DNA of 64,000 bases from Thalassobaculum sp. OXR-137 (GTDB lineage: Bacteria; Pseudomonadota; Alphaproteobacteria; Thalassobaculales; Thalassobaculaceae), in the NCBI RefSeq assembly GCF_034377285.1, contig NZ_CP139715.1:186001-250000 (forward strand). The letters run 5' to 3'. Position numbers and translations under genes: made by a program. Within the stretch, counting starts at the first letter, position 1. Each line of letters starts with the position of its first letter. Below the pieces are notes generated by a model. That model did no database searches. It saw only the letters and a list, made by a program, of their open reading frames with translations, and was not told the origin of the DNA. Below, piece by piece: positions 25,927-35,552 of this stretch.

Positions 25927-26534
25927 AGGTGTCCCAGCAGTGCACGGCGGAAGGCGATTCGGCGGTCGGCGGCGTCGAAGTTCCGCGACTTCAGCTTCGG
26001 CGGCTTGGCGTCGCTGATCTTCAGGTAGACGAAGGTCGGCCCGTCGGCGCGCCGCAGTTCCTGGTGGCCGGCCTCGATCTCGTCGGGGGCGGTGACGGTC
26101 ATCACGTTCTTGATGCCGAGCCCCTTGGCGGTCAGCGCCAGGTCGGTGCCCATGGAGGTATGGGTGATCTGGTTGCCGGTCTCGCCATAGCGCTCGTTGT
26201 CGACGCAGAGGATCGACAGGTTGGTCACGCCGGACCCCATGACGGTGGCCAGCGCGCCGACATTCATCAGCAGTTCGCCGTCGCCGCACATGACCAGCAC
26301 GTGCTTGTCCGGCTGCGCCAGCGCCAGGCCCAGGCCCATGGAGACCGACGCCCCCATCGCCCCGCCGAGCAGGAAGCAGTTATCGGCATCGGGCTCGATC
26401 GCGTACATGTCCTGGGCCGTGCCGGCGAGGCCGGTGACGACCAGGAAATCGCGGTGGTTGCCGACGATGGCCGGCACCGCCTGGGCGCGGTCCATGCGCT
26501 GATTGGAGCCGGTGATCTTGATCTCTTCGCTCAT
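25923..26534 (-). CDS. TPP-dependent decarboxylase, beta subunit (sulfopyruvate/phosphonopyruvate-decarboxylase-like)
   Basis: This 203-residue protein is the cofactor-binding (PP) half of a split ThDP enzyme. The ThDP/Mg motif runs from G-D-G-E-L-L-M-N near residue 84 to V-D-N-E-R-Y-G-E-T-G near residue 111. It resembles ComE and the C-terminal domain of phosphonopyruvate decarboxylase. The Pyr half is encoded directly upstream, and both are needed for activity. It decarboxylates a 2-oxo acid; the acid is unknown because no sulfonate or phosphonate gene is adjacent. It is coupled to the SDR by a 4-base overlap. Confidence 0.87.
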   Translation of the reverse strand: MSEEIKITGSNQRMDRAQAVPAIVGNHRDFLVVTGLAGTAQDMYAIEPDADNCFLLGGAMGASVSMGLGLALAQPDKHVLVMCGDGELLMNVGALATVMGSGVTNLSILCVDNERYGETGNQITHTSMGTDLALTAKGLGIKNVMTVTAPDEIEAGHQELRRADGPTFVYLKISDAKPPKLKSRNFDAADRRIAFRRALLGHL

Positions 26535-26548
26535 CTCCGGTCCCTCCC

Positions 26549-27064
26549 TCAGAACGCCTTGGCGCCGATGAACTTCTGGGTCAGCAGAAGCGCCACCGCG
26601 CAGTTGGACCGGAAGGCGAGGTTCATCGCCGCGTGGGTCGTCTCCTTCAGTTCCTCCGGCCGCTCGACCTCCAGCACATGGACGCCGATCGCCTCCAGGC
26701 ACGGGCGCACGGCCTTGCCCATCGGGACCTGCCAGGGGTTCTGCTCGCCGAAGGTACCGCGCATGGTGATGATGGCGAGGAACGGGAAACGGCCGTTGGC
26801 CTGCAGCGACAGCATGTTGATGCAGTTGCCGGTACCGCTCGACTGCATCAGCAGCACCGCCTTCTTGCCGCCGAGATCGGCGCCGGCGGTCAACGCCACG
26901 CCCTCTTCCTCGGTGGTAAGCGGGATGGACTGGACGCGATCGTCCTCCAGCGACTTCTGGATCATCACCTTGTGCCCGCCGTCCGGGACATAGGCGAAAA
27001 TCGACACGCCGCCGTCCACCAGCGTGTCGTAGAGCTCAGCGCCCCAAACCGATTGGTCCGACAT
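26549..27064 (-). CDS. TPP-dependent decarboxylase, alpha subunit (sulfopyruvate-decarboxylase-like)
   Basis: This 171-residue protein is the Pyr half of the split ThDP enzyme. The catalytic Glu that activates the cofactor is expected in T-T-E-E-E-G-V-A near residue 51. S-S-G-T-G-N-C-I-N near residue 76 also fits ComD-like proteins. It is followed closely by the beta-subunit gene. Two adjacent palindromes at 27114-27138 lie 50-75 bases upstream, so this subcluster (alpha, beta, SDR) probably has its own regulated promoter even though the lyase gene ends just before it. Confidence 0.86.
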   Translation of the reverse strand: MSDQSVWGAELYDTLVDGGVSIFAYVPDGGHKVMIQKSLEDDRVQSIPLTTEEEGVALTAGADLGGKKAVLLMQSSGTGNCINMLSLQANGRFPFLAIITMRGTFGEQNPWQVPMGKAVRPCLEAIGVHVLEVERPEELKETTHAAMNLAFRSNCAVALLLTQKFIGAKAF

Positions 27065-27113
27065 TTCCGTGCGTTTCCCGTGTGATCGTTCTTTTGAGGG
27101 GGCAAGCTAACAC

Positions 27114-27138
27114 GCTGAATTTCAGCATTGTATGCAAT
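27114..27138. promoter_or_regulatory. two abutting palindromes upstream of the TPP-decarboxylase genes
   Basis: GCTGAA-T-TTCAGC (27114-27126) is a perfect 13-mer with a single central base. ATTG-TATG-CAAT (27127-27138) follows immediately and resembles the ATTGTATACAAT-type operators of GntR/VanR regulators. Both lie 50-75 bases upstream of the alpha-subunit start. Confidence 0.55.
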
Positions 27139-27162
27139 ATTTCGCCGCGCCCGCCGCCCCGG

Positions 27163-28029
27163 CTAGGCGCCGAACCGGTCGTCCAGTCCCTGGTGGAACG
27201 GCAGGTCCACCAGCCCGCAATACTCCGCATAGGTATAGCCCACCCCCGCCTGCGCCGGCGTGCCGTCGCGCTTCAGCGCCGCCATGGCGTCGGCCACCGC
27301 CCGCGTGGCGGAGAACAGGGCCGTCACCGCGTAGAGCACCACCGAGAAGCCCATGGCCTGCAGGTCGGCCGCGGTCAGCTTTACCGTCTCGTTGCCGTCG
27401 ACGATGGAGACGACCTTCGGCCCTTCCACGCCCCGGGCCACCGCCTCCACCTCGGCGACGGTCTTGATGCCGTCGACGAAGACCAGGTCGACGCCCGCCC
27501 CCTGATACAGCCGGGCGCGCCGGATGGCTTCGTCGGGACCGAGCGTGCCGATGGCGTCGGTACGGCCGATGATCAGCAGGTCGTCGTCCCCCCGGGCCTC
27601 CACCGCACAGGCGAGCCGGCGGACATTCTCCTCGGCATCGATCAGCCGGATCCCGGCGAGCTGGCCGCAGCGCTTGGGCGCCATCTGATCCTCGAGATGG
27701 ATCGCCGCCACGCCGGCCTGCACATGCTCGCGCACCGTGCGGTGGATGTTCGACGGACCGCCATAGCCGGTATCGGCATCGGCGATGATCGGGATCGACA
27801 CGGCACGGGCCATGTTGCGGGCATGCTCGGTCATCTCGGTCTGGGTCAGCAGGCCGATATCCGGGGTGCCCAGCCGGCTGGCGGTGGCGCCGAGACCGGT
27901 CATGTAGATCGCCGGAAACCCGGCCTGCTCGATCACCCGCGCCGACAGGCTGTCCGGCGCACCCGGCGCCATCACGATCTCACCGGAGGCGAGCAGGCCG
28001 CGCAGGCGGGCGGCGGGAGAAACGGTCAT
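27163..28029 (-). CDS. isocitrate lyase/PEP mutase-family carbon-carbon lyase
   Basis: This 288-residue TIM-barrel enzyme has A-D-A-D-T-G-Y-G near residue 83 (Mg-binding Asp) and L-E-D-Q-M-A-P-K-R-C-G-Q near residue 112. The K-R-C-G loop with its Cys marks the lyase/decarboxylase side of the family (methylisocitrate-lyase, dimethylmalate-lyase or oxaloacetate-decarboxylase-like). PEP mutases instead have E-D-K-x-x-x-x-x-N-S, so phosphonate synthesis is unlikely. It would release a 2-oxo acid, which could feed the TPP decarboxylase encoded next. Its start overlaps the ligase stop by ATGA. Confidence 0.88.
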   Translation of the reverse strand: MTVSPAARLRGLLASGEIVMAPGAPDSLSARVIEQAGFPAIYMTGLGATASRLGTPDIGLLTQTEMTEHARNMARAVSIPIIADADTGYGGPSNIHRTVREHVQAGVAAIHLEDQMAPKRCGQLAGIRLIDAEENVRRLACAVEARGDDDLLIIGRTDAIGTLGPDEAIRRARLYQGAGVDLVFVDGIKTVAEVEAVARGVEGPKVVSIVDGNETVKLTAADLQAMGFSVVLYAVTALFSATRAVADAMAALKRDGTPAQAGVGYTYAEYCGLVDLPFHQGLDDRFGA

Positions 28030-29681
28030 CGGACGGGCTCCATGAGCTGTTGGCGCAGGGTGGGTTTCTGCAGCTTGCCGTTGGCATTGCGCGGCAGCGG
28101 GTCGCCGGTGACGGTCACGGTCTCCGGCACCTTGTAGTCGGACAGCCGCTCGGCGCAGAACGCCCGCACCGCCGCCTCGTCCAGGGCCGATCCCTCGACG
28201 GGACGGATGAAGGCATGCACCCGCTCGCCCAGCACCGGATCCGGCCGGCCGACCACCGCAGCCTCGACGATCTCGGGGTGGTGGTTCAGCACGTTCTCGA
28301 CCTCGGCGCTGAAGACCTTGTAGCCGGCCCGGTTGATCATGTCCTTGACCCGGTCGAACACCTTCACGAAGCCGTCGGCGTCGACCGTGCCGATATCGCC
28401 GGACCGCCAGGCCCCGCCGACGAAGGCCTCGCGGTTGGCATCCGGCCGGTTCCAGTAGCCGGGCACCACCATCGGTCCGGAGATCCAGAGCTCCCCCGTC
28501 GAGCCGGGCGGCAGGACGGAGCCGTCCTCGCCGCGGATCTCGACCCGGCCGCAGGGCACCACCTGACCGACGCTGTCCGGAAAGTCGGTATTGTAGCCGG
28601 GCGGCATGATGGTCGTCGGCGAGGTGGTCTCGGTCGCGCCATAGGCGTTGACCAGCACCATCCTGGGCAGCATTCGGGACAGCTTGGCGATGGTGGCCTC
28701 GGGCATCGGCGCGCCGCCGAAGCAGCCGATCCGCCAAGCCGACAGGTCATAGCCCGAAAGATCCGGCTGCATGACCGCCAGGGTGTACAGGGCCGGTACC
28801 AGGATCGTGTAGGTCACCCGCTCCTGTGCGGCGAGGGCCAGCAGGTCGGGCACCTTGTAGCCGGCGCGCAGGGCGACCAGCGCCCCGCCCGCGATCAGGG
28901 TCGAATAGAAGATCCCGACCAGCCCGCTGACATGGCTGAGCGGGATCGCCGCCAGCGCCCTCTCGTCGGCGGTGAAGGACAGGCAGCGCGAGAAGGCGAG
29001 CGACGACTGGATGATGCCGAAATGGGTCAGCATCGCGCCCTTCGGCCGGCCGGTGGTGCCGGAGGTGTAGAGGATGACGGCCACCGCCTCGGGATCGATC
29101 TGGGCCAGGGCGGCCAGCGGCTCGGCCGCGAGCAGGGCCTCGAACGGCCGCGCCCCGTCGCTCTCCCCGCCCACCGAGAACCGGTGCGTCAGGTCCGGCA
29201 CCGTGTCGGCGGCGGGAACGTTCTCGGCTAGCGCGGCCTCGTGAACAAGAACGGACGCCCCGCAATCGGTCAGCAGGAACTCCAGCTCCGCCCGGCGCTG
29301 GCGGATGCCGATGGGCACGCAGATCGCGCCGATCCGGTTGCAGGCCAGCAGCGCCGCGACGAACGGCCAGTCGTTGTCGAGCAGCAGCGCGACCCGGTCG
29401 CCCGCCCCGACGCCCTGGGCCGCGAGGCCGCCGGCGATGCGCGCCACCCGGTCGTCCAACTCGGCGAAGGTCAGTCGGGTATCGCCGGCAACCACGGCCG
29501 CGCGATCCGGCTGGCGGTCGGCCAGATCCCGGAACATGACCGCCAGATCCGCCGGCCGCTCGGCATAGCAGCGCACCACCCGGCCGTCGTAATGGGTCTC
29601 AAGAGCCGTCTCGCCGGTCAGCCCCTTCCAGAACCGGTCCTGCGGAGCGCCGTTCCGGTCCGACGTCAGGGTGCCGGCCAT
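28026..29681 (-). CDS. AMP-dependent acyl-CoA synthetase/ligase
   Basis: This 551-residue class I adenylate-forming enzyme has the P-loop-like [11 protein letters not shown] near residue 200, Y-G-A-T-E-T-T near residue 345, W-R-S-G-D-I-G near residue 430, and the C-terminal catalytic Lys in R-N-A-N-G-K-L-Q-K near residue 540. It activates a carboxylic acid to its acyl-CoA through an acyl-AMP. The substrate pocket cannot be read reliably. It is tightly packed: 16 bases overlap with the acyl-CoA dehydrogenase gene upstream and four with the lyase downstream, indicating one operon. Confidence 0.92.
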   Translation of the reverse strand: MAGTLTSDRNGAPQDRFWKGLTGETALETHYDGRVVRCYAERPADLAVMFRDLADRQPDRAAVVAGDTRLTFAELDDRVARIAGGLAAQGVGAGDRVALLLDNDWPFVAALLACNRIGAICVPIGIRQRRAELEFLLTDCGASVLVHEAALAENVPAADTVPDLTHRFSVGGESDGARPFEALLAAEPLAALAQIDPEAVAVILYTSGTTGRPKGAMLTHFGIIQSSLAFSRCLSFTADERALAAIPLSHVSGLVGIFYSTLIAGGALVALRAGYKVPDLLALAAQERVTYTILVPALYTLAVMQPDLSGYDLSAWRIGCFGGAPMPEATIAKLSRMLPRMVLVNAYGATETTSPTTIMPPGYNTDFPDSVGQVVPCGRVEIRGEDGSVLPPGSTGELWISGPMVVPGYWNRPDANREAFVGGAWRSGDIGTVDADGFVKVFDRVKDMINRAGYKVFSAEVENVLNHHPEIVEAAVVGRPDPVLGERVHAFIRPVEGSALDEAAVRAFCAERLSDYKVPETVTVTGDPLPRNANGKLQKPTLRQQLMEPVR

Positions 29682-30952
29682 GGCCCCTCTCCCGGTTGGG
29701 CGAGACGCGGGCCGACATCCTGCGCGCCCGTGTCGAGGTTGCCCGGCTCCCGGTACTTGCGCAGTTCCAGCCGGCCGATCTGGTTACGGTGCACCTCGTC
29801 CGGACCGTCCGCCAAGCGCAGCAGCCGCGCCGTCGCATAGGCCGATGCGAGACCGTAATCGTTGCTGGTCCCGGCCCCGCCGAAGGCCTGGATCGCCCAG
29901 TCGATCACCTGACAGGCCATGTTGGGCACCGCGACCTTGATCATGGCGATCTCGGCCCGCGCCTCCTTGTTGCCGACCGTGTCCATCATCCAGGCGGCCT
30001 TCAGGGTCAGCAGCCGCGACTGCTCGATCAGGATGCGGGCCTCGGCGATCCGCTCGAGAGTGACCGTCTGGTGGGCGACCGGGGTGCCGAAGGTCACCCG
30101 CTGTTCGGCCCGGCGGCACATCTTCTCCAGGGTCCGCTCCGCCAGTCCGATCAGCCGCATGCAGTGGTGGATGCGGCCGGGGCCGAGCCGCCCCTGGGCG
30201 ATCTCGAAGCCGCGCCCCTCCCCCAGCAGCATGTTGGATGCGGGCACCCGCACGTCCTTGAACTCCACCTCCGACGCCCGGTCGGGCACGGCGTAGAAGC
30301 CGAAGACCGGGATCGGCCGGATCACGGTGACGCCCGGCGTGTCCTTGGGCACCAGGATCATCGACTGCTGTTTGTGCCGGTCCGGATTGTCCGGGTCCGA
30401 CTTGCCCATGAAGATGATGATCTTGCAGCGCGGATCGGTGGCGCCGGTGGTGTACCACTTGCGGCCGTCGATCACGTACTCGTCCCCGTCGCGCCGGATC
30501 GAGCTTTCGATATTCGTCGCATCGGAAGAGGCCACCGCCGGTTCGGTCATGGCGAAGGAAGAGCGGATCTCGCCCGCCAGCAGCGGCGCCAGCCAGCGCT
30601 TCTTCTGCTCCTCGGTGCCGTAGCGGACCAGCACCTCCATGTTGCCGGTATCGGGGGCCGCGCAGTTGAACACCTCGGGTGCCAGGGGCGAGCGGCCCAT
30701 CACCTCGCAGAGCGGCGCGTAGTCCAGATTGGACAGGCCGGCACCGTAATCGCTTTCCGGCAGGAACAGGTTCCACAAGCCGGCGGCCTTGGCCTTGGGT
30801 TTCAGCTCTTCCACGACCGGCTGGACCTTCCAGGGCCCGAGTTCGGCGGTCTCGGCGTAGTAGCGGGGCTCGTTCGGGTAGATGTGCTCGGCCATGAAGG
30901 CCTCGATCCGCGCGCGCAGATCGTGCACGGCGGGTGCGTGCTGAAATTCCAT
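29666..30952 (-). CDS. acyl-CoA dehydrogenase (ACAD10/11-like)
   Basis: This 428-residue FAD enzyme has the FAD-loop [12 protein letters not shown] near residue 150 and W-Y-T-T-G-A near residue 182. The C-terminal [11 protein letters not shown] near residue 395 is seen in the ACAD10/11-like branch. It oxidises an acyl-CoA to the enoyl-CoA, passing electrons to ETF. The strong GGGGGAGGAG site fixes the start, and it is the first gene of the operon. A 20-base palindrome 126 bases upstream probably binds the divergent GntR regulator. Confidence 0.92.
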   Translation of the reverse strand: MEFQHAPAVHDLRARIEAFMAEHIYPNEPRYYAETAELGPWKVQPVVEELKPKAKAAGLWNLFLPESDYGAGLSNLDYAPLCEVMGRSPLAPEVFNCAAPDTGNMEVLVRYGTEEQKKRWLAPLLAGEIRSSFAMTEPAVASSDATNIESSIRRDGDEYVIDGRKWYTTGATDPRCKIIIFMGKSDPDNPDRHKQQSMILVPKDTPGVTVIRPIPVFGFYAVPDRASEVEFKDVRVPASNMLLGEGRGFEIAQGRLGPGRIHHCMRLIGLAERTLEKMCRRAEQRVTFGTPVAHQTVTLERIAEARILIEQSRLLTLKAAWMMDTVGNKEARAEIAMIKVAVPNMACQVIDWAIQAFGGAGTSNDYGLASAYATARLLRLADGPDEVHRNQIGRLELRKYREPGNLDTGAQDVGPRLAQPGEGPWPAP

Positions 30953-31077
30953 ACTCCTCCCCCTCGGGCCTTTTCGGCGGGCCTTATGCGACCCGTCCTT
31001 TGAGGGGAGCCTGCCATGGCGGGGCGGAGCGGTGAAGGTGGCGAAATCGTCTTGCCGTCGGACCTCTGAACGTCTAG

Positions 31078-31097
31078 TTTGGATCCATGGATCCAAA
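31078..31097. promoter_or_regulatory. GntR operator spanning the regulator's own start codon
   Basis: TTTGGATCCATGGATCCAAA is a perfect 20-base palindrome. The ATG of the GntR gene is at its centre (31087). Bound regulator would block its own expression and could also affect the divergent acyl-CoA dehydrogenase operon. Confidence 0.65.
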
Positions 31098-31695
31098 TTC
31101 TCCCTCCAGCATCGCCGAGCGCCTGTGCGCGGATATCCGCCGCGGCGCGATCGCCGCCGGCGCCGTCCTTCAGCAGGAAGAGCTCGCCGCCCGGTTCGGG
31201 GTCAGCCGCCAGCCGGTGCGGCTCGCCATGGAGAGCCTGCGCGCGGCGGGTTGGCTGGAGCCGGGGAAGGGCCGCAGCCTGAAGGTGGTCGAGATGACGG
31301 CGGAGGCGCTGCGCGATCTGGTCGCCGTGCGCCGGCTGGTGGAGGGCGAGGCGCTGGCCCTGGCGATGCCGCGCCGCGACGACCGCGACGTGCTGGAGGC
31401 CGGCCACCTGCAGGAACGGATCGAGGCGGAAACCGATCCCCAGGCGCTGGAGGAACTGGACGCCGCCTTCCACACGGTGCTGTACCGGGCCGGGGGCAAT
31501 CCGCGGCTGCTGGCGCTGGTGGACGAGTTGCGGCGCGAGGACCGCCGGCCCTATCGCGAGCAGCAGCCGGACACCGCGATCCGCGCGGTCTGGACCCGGC
31601 AGCATCGCACCCTGCTCGACGCCTTCCGTGCGGGGGACGCGGTCCGCGCGGCGGCCGCCCTGGATACCCACCTCGCCCACCTGATCGAAAGATGA
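31087..31695 (+). CDS. GntR-family regulator (FCD/FadR subfamily)
   Basis: This 202-residue regulator has a winged helix at residues 10-65 (the recognition segment includes [12 protein letters not shown]) and an all-helical FCD ligand domain with the usual metal-binding Asp and His residues (E-L-D-A-A-F-H near residue 125; H-R-T-L-L near 178; H-L-A-H at the end). The ligand may be an organic acid handled by the divergent operon. The ATG lies inside a perfect palindrome and has no ribosome site, so translation may be leaderless or weak; later Met codons would cut the HTH. Confidence 0.88.
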   Translation: MDPNSPSSIAERLCADIRRGAIAAGAVLQQEELAARFGVSRQPVRLAMESLRAAGWLEPGKGRSLKVVEMTAEALRDLVAVRRLVEGEALALAMPRRDDRDVLEAGHLQERIEAETDPQALEELDAAFHTVLYRAGGNPRLLALVDELRREDRRPYREQQPDTAIRAVWTRQHRTLLDAFRAGDAVRAAAALDTHLAHLIER

Positions 31696-31702
31696 CCGGA
31701 CC

Positions 31703-32041
31703 ATGCCCGCAGGCTTCGCCGAAACGCCCGAGCCGCCCTACTACGCGGTGATCTTCACCTCCACCCAGACCGAGGACCGGCGCGGCTACGAGGCCATGGC
31801 CGAGGCGATGATGGACCTAGCCCATCGGCAGCCGGGCTGCCTCGGGGCGGAGAGCGCGCGCGGCGCGGACGGGCTCGGCATCACCGTGTCGTATTTCCGC
31901 GATGAGGAGGCGGTGCACGCCTGGAAGCAGCACGCCCGCCACCTGACCGCGCAGAAAATGGGGAAAGAGCGCTGGTACGCCCATTACGAGCTGCGGGTGG
32001 CGAAGGTGGAGCGGGCCTATTCCGGGCCGGAGGGGCGGTAG
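31703..32041 (+). CDS. ABM-domain (antibiotic biosynthesis monooxygenase-like) protein
   Basis: This 112-residue ferredoxin-like small protein has Y-Y-A-V-I-F-T-S near residue 13, L-A-H-R-Q-P-G-C-L-G-A-E-S near residue 40 and S-Y-F-R-D near residue 62. This fits the dimeric ABM family. Members are cofactor-free monooxygenases, haem-degrading enzymes or simply small-molecule-binding proteins. It begins seven bases after the GntR stop codon, so it is co-expressed with the regulator and may act in the same pathway. Confidence 0.82.
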   Translation: MPAGFAETPEPPYYAVIFTSTQTEDRRGYEAMAEAMMDLAHRQPGCLGAESARGADGLGITVSYFRDEEAVHAWKQHARHLTAQKMGKERWYAHYELRVAKVERAYSGPEGR

Positions 32042-32064
32042 GGCGCTCCCACCGCCGCCAGTCT

Positions 32065-32169
32065 TCCCGGCCTTGCGCCGGGACCCTGAGAAGGAGCGGC
32101 TGGAGCATTTCAAGATCTACCTGGGCCGCTCCAGCAATCGTCCCTCTGGGCCCCGGCGCAAGGCCGGGG
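32065..32169. repeat. inverted pair of CCCGGC-N7-GCCGGG palindromes
   Basis: TCCCGGCCTTGCGCCGGGA (32065-32083) and CCCCGGCGCAAGGCCGGGG (32151-32169) are facing copies of the 19-base family. The closing A-T pair of the ATTTA type is replaced here by C-G. They precede a second inverted pair in the same gap. Confidence 0.72.
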
Positions 32170-32198
32170 AGAGGCGTTTTGTTAGCCTCCAAATCACT

Positions 32199-32300
32199 CC
32201 CCGGATTTATTCCGGGGTGAGGCCAAGGCACGCTTCAACGTCAGAACCCGTTCAAGGACGTGACGCCTCGCCCCAGCGCTGCCCCGGAATAAATCCGGGG
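32199..32300. repeat. inverted pair of CCCCGG-N7-CCGGGG palindromes
   Basis: CCCCGGATTTATTCCGGGG (32199-32217) and its reverse complement (32282-32300) face each other across 64 bases. That is the same spacing as the pair at 17796-17897. They lie between the convergent ABM and serA genes. Confidence 0.8.
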
Positions 32301-32324
32301 CGTGCCGGAGGGAGGGGGAATGCC

Positions 32325-33569
<1,245 letters not shown>

Positions 33570-33639
33570 CTGGCTGGGTCCGGTGTGGTTTCAGATGCGA
33601 GCCCGCGTCATAACGCAAATGCTGCGCTGCACCAACCCG

Positions 33640-34935
33640 TCACGCCGTACGGAATTGCATGGCTGGTCCGCGCTGGTCCGTCCGTTCATTGGACCGCCCG
33701 CCGCCCTGTCGCCCCAGGGAGAACAGGAGGAAGGCGGCGATGGCGATGTGCAGGACGTTCCAGCCGATGCCGTTGACGAACGCGGCCGTGTAGCTGAGCG
33801 TCAGGTCGTAGATCGCCCCCGACATCCAGCCGCCGAGCCCCATGCCGACCAGGGTGGCCGACAGCACCACGCCGACCCGGACACCCGCCTGTGCCGCCGG
33901 GAAGAACTGCCGCACGATCAGCGCGTAGGTCGGCACGATGCCGCCCTGGGACAGGCCGAACAGGGCGGAGACCACGTATAGCGGGACCAGCCCGTCGAAC
34001 GGCAGGAACAGCAGCAGCGCCAGGGTCTGCATCATCGAGCTCAGCAGCAAGGTCCACAGGGCGCCGATCCGGTCGGCCAGCGCGCCGCAGACCAGCCGGC
34101 TGACGATGCCGGTCCCCAGCATCAGCGACAGCATCTCCGCCCCGCGCTGGCTGTCATAGCCGAGCTCCAGGCAGTAGGCGACGATATGGACCTGGGGCAT
34201 GGCCATGGCGATGCAGCAGGCGAGCCCGGCGACGATCAGCAGGCCTTGCAACACCGGGCTCGGCAACGGCGGCTTGCCGTTGCGGCCCGTGGCAACGACC
34301 GGGGCGGGCGCGTGGCCGATCGGCGAGCGGCGACGCAGGGCGAGCGCCATCGGCACCACGGTGACGACGCAGAAGATGGCGATGATCTGGTGGGTCTCGC
34401 GCCAGCCCACCTCACCGACCAGATGATCGATGATCGGCGGCCAGACGGTGCCGGCGAGATAGTTGCCGCTGGCGGCGATGGCGACGGCGATGCCGCGCCG
34501 GCGCACGAACCAGTGGGAGATGTCGGCGAGCAGCGGCCCGAAGGTCACCGCCCCGCCCAGCATGCCGATCAGCAGCGCGTGCTCGGCGGAGAAGACCCAG
34601 ATGGTCGGCGCGAAACTCGTGGCGCCATACCCCGCCCCGAGCGCGATGCCGCCGAGGATCAACGCCGGCACGATACCGACCTTGTCGGCCAGCTTGCCCA
34701 TCAGCACCGTGCCGATGGCGACGCCGATCAGGGTGAAGGTGTAGGGCAGCGAGGCTTCGGCCCGGCCGATGCCGAAATCGGCTTCCACCGCCGGCAGCAC
34801 CACCACGACCGACCACAGCCCGGCGCCGCCGACCATGCTGATCAGCAAACACATGGCGAGACGGGCCCAGGCGTAGGGGCCGTCGATATCCCCGGGGGCG
34901 TCGGAATCGTATCCCCGCGATGGTGCGTCGGTCAT
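33640..34935 (-). CDS. MFS transporter
   Basis: This 431-residue polytopic protein with about twelve membrane segments has the helix 2-3 loop L-M-G-K-L-A-D-K-V-G near residue 80 and R-L-V-C-G-A-L-A-D-R-I-G near residue 285 in the second half. It resembles oxalate/formate-antiporter-like carriers in layout. Its start overlaps the stop of the DsbA-like isomerase gene by ATGA, so the two and the GMC oxidoreductase appear to form one operon: uptake or export plus oxidation and isomerisation of an unknown compound. Confidence 0.86.
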   Translation of the reverse strand: MTDAPSRGYDSDAPGDIDGPYAWARLAMCLLISMVGGAGLWSVVVVLPAVEADFGIGRAEASLPYTFTLIGVAIGTVLMGKLADKVGIVPALILGGIALGAGYGATSFAPTIWVFSAEHALLIGMLGGAVTFGPLLADISHWFVRRRGIAVAIAASGNYLAGTVWPPIIDHLVGEVGWRETHQIIAIFCVVTVVPMALALRRRSPIGHAPAPVVATGRNGKPPLPSPVLQGLLIVAGLACCIAMAMPQVHIVAYCLELGYDSQRGAEMLSLMLGTGIVSRLVCGALADRIGALWTLLLSSMMQTLALLLFLPFDGLVPLYVVSALFGLSQGGIVPTYALIVRQFFPAAQAGVRVGVVLSATLVGMGLGGWMSGAIYDLTLSYTAAFVNGIGWNVLHIAIAAFLLFSLGRQGGGRSNERTDQRGPAMQFRTA

Positions 34936-35552
34936 CCTGCCGCCTTGGCCAGCGCCCGTTCGACGTAGTCCAGCCGGTCCTGACCGTAGAAGTTCTCGTC
35001 GTCGACGAAATAGGTCGGCGCGCCGATGACGCCGCGGATGACCGCCTCGCCGCAATTGCGCTCCAGTTCCGCCTGGACCGAGGCGGTCATCGCCTCCTCG
35101 ATCAGCGCCCGCGGATCGCCGTAGCCCGCCTGGGCGACCAGGTCGGCGACCACGTCCTCGTCGGCGATGTCGCGGTCGAAGCGCCACAGCGCCTCCAGCA
35201 CCAGCAGGCTGAGCCGGTCGACGTCGCCCGCCTCGCCTCGGCGCACGGCGCGCTGACCGGCGATCACGATGCCGCTGGGCAGCTCAACCGGGCCCATGTG
35301 ATGGATCGGCTCGCGCTGGATCTCCACCCCATGGAAGGCGGCGCAACGCAGCGCATCCACCATGGCGTAGTGGCGCAGCATGGTGGGCCGCTCGCCGAAC
35401 TGCATCCCGCCGATCGGCGGCATGGTCTTCGACAGCAGGATCGGCCGGTGCACGATGGTGCGCCCGTACGTCTCCGCCAGGGCGTTCAGCCGGGCGGCGC
35501 CGATATAGGTGAAGTTCGAGCGGGTCGAATAATAGTAGTCGATGGTCTTCAT
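34932..35552 (-). CDS. DsbA-family isomerase (2-hydroxychromene-2-carboxylate isomerase-like)
   Basis: This 206-residue thioredoxin-fold protein starts I-D-Y-Y-Y-S-T-R-S-N-F-T-Y with Ser in place of the C-x-x-C motif. That is typical of the HCCA-isomerase/kappa-GST group. The cis-Pro region is V-I-G-A-P-T-Y-F near residue 180. Known members use glutathione to isomerise ring-cleavage products such as 2-hydroxychromene-2-carboxylate. No naphthalene genes are nearby, so another aromatic or unsaturated substrate is possible. It is coupled by 4-base overlaps to both neighbours. Confidence 0.86.
   Translation of the reverse strand: MKTIDYYYSTRSNFTYIGAARLNALAETYGRTIVHRPILLSKTMPPIGGMQFGERPTMLRHYAMVDALRCAAFHGVEIQREPIHHMGPVELPSGIVIAGQRAVRRGEAGDVDRLSLLVLEALWRFDRDIADEDVVADLVAQAGYGDPRALIEEAMTASVQAELERNCGEAVIRGVIGAPTYFVDDENFYGQDRLDYVERALAKAAG

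Noticed and set aside
27163-28029. PEP mutase plus phosphonopyruvate decarboxylase, suggesting phosphonate biosynthesis
   Set aside because: The mutase signature E-D-K-x-x-x-x-x-N-S is absent; the enzyme has the K-R-C-G loop of lyases, and no phosphonate-tailoring genes are nearby.
31078-31097. GGATCC-containing palindrome as a restriction-related site or attachment site
   Set aside because: Its position over the gntR start codon and its full 20-base symmetry fit an operator better. There is no methylase or integrase in the window.
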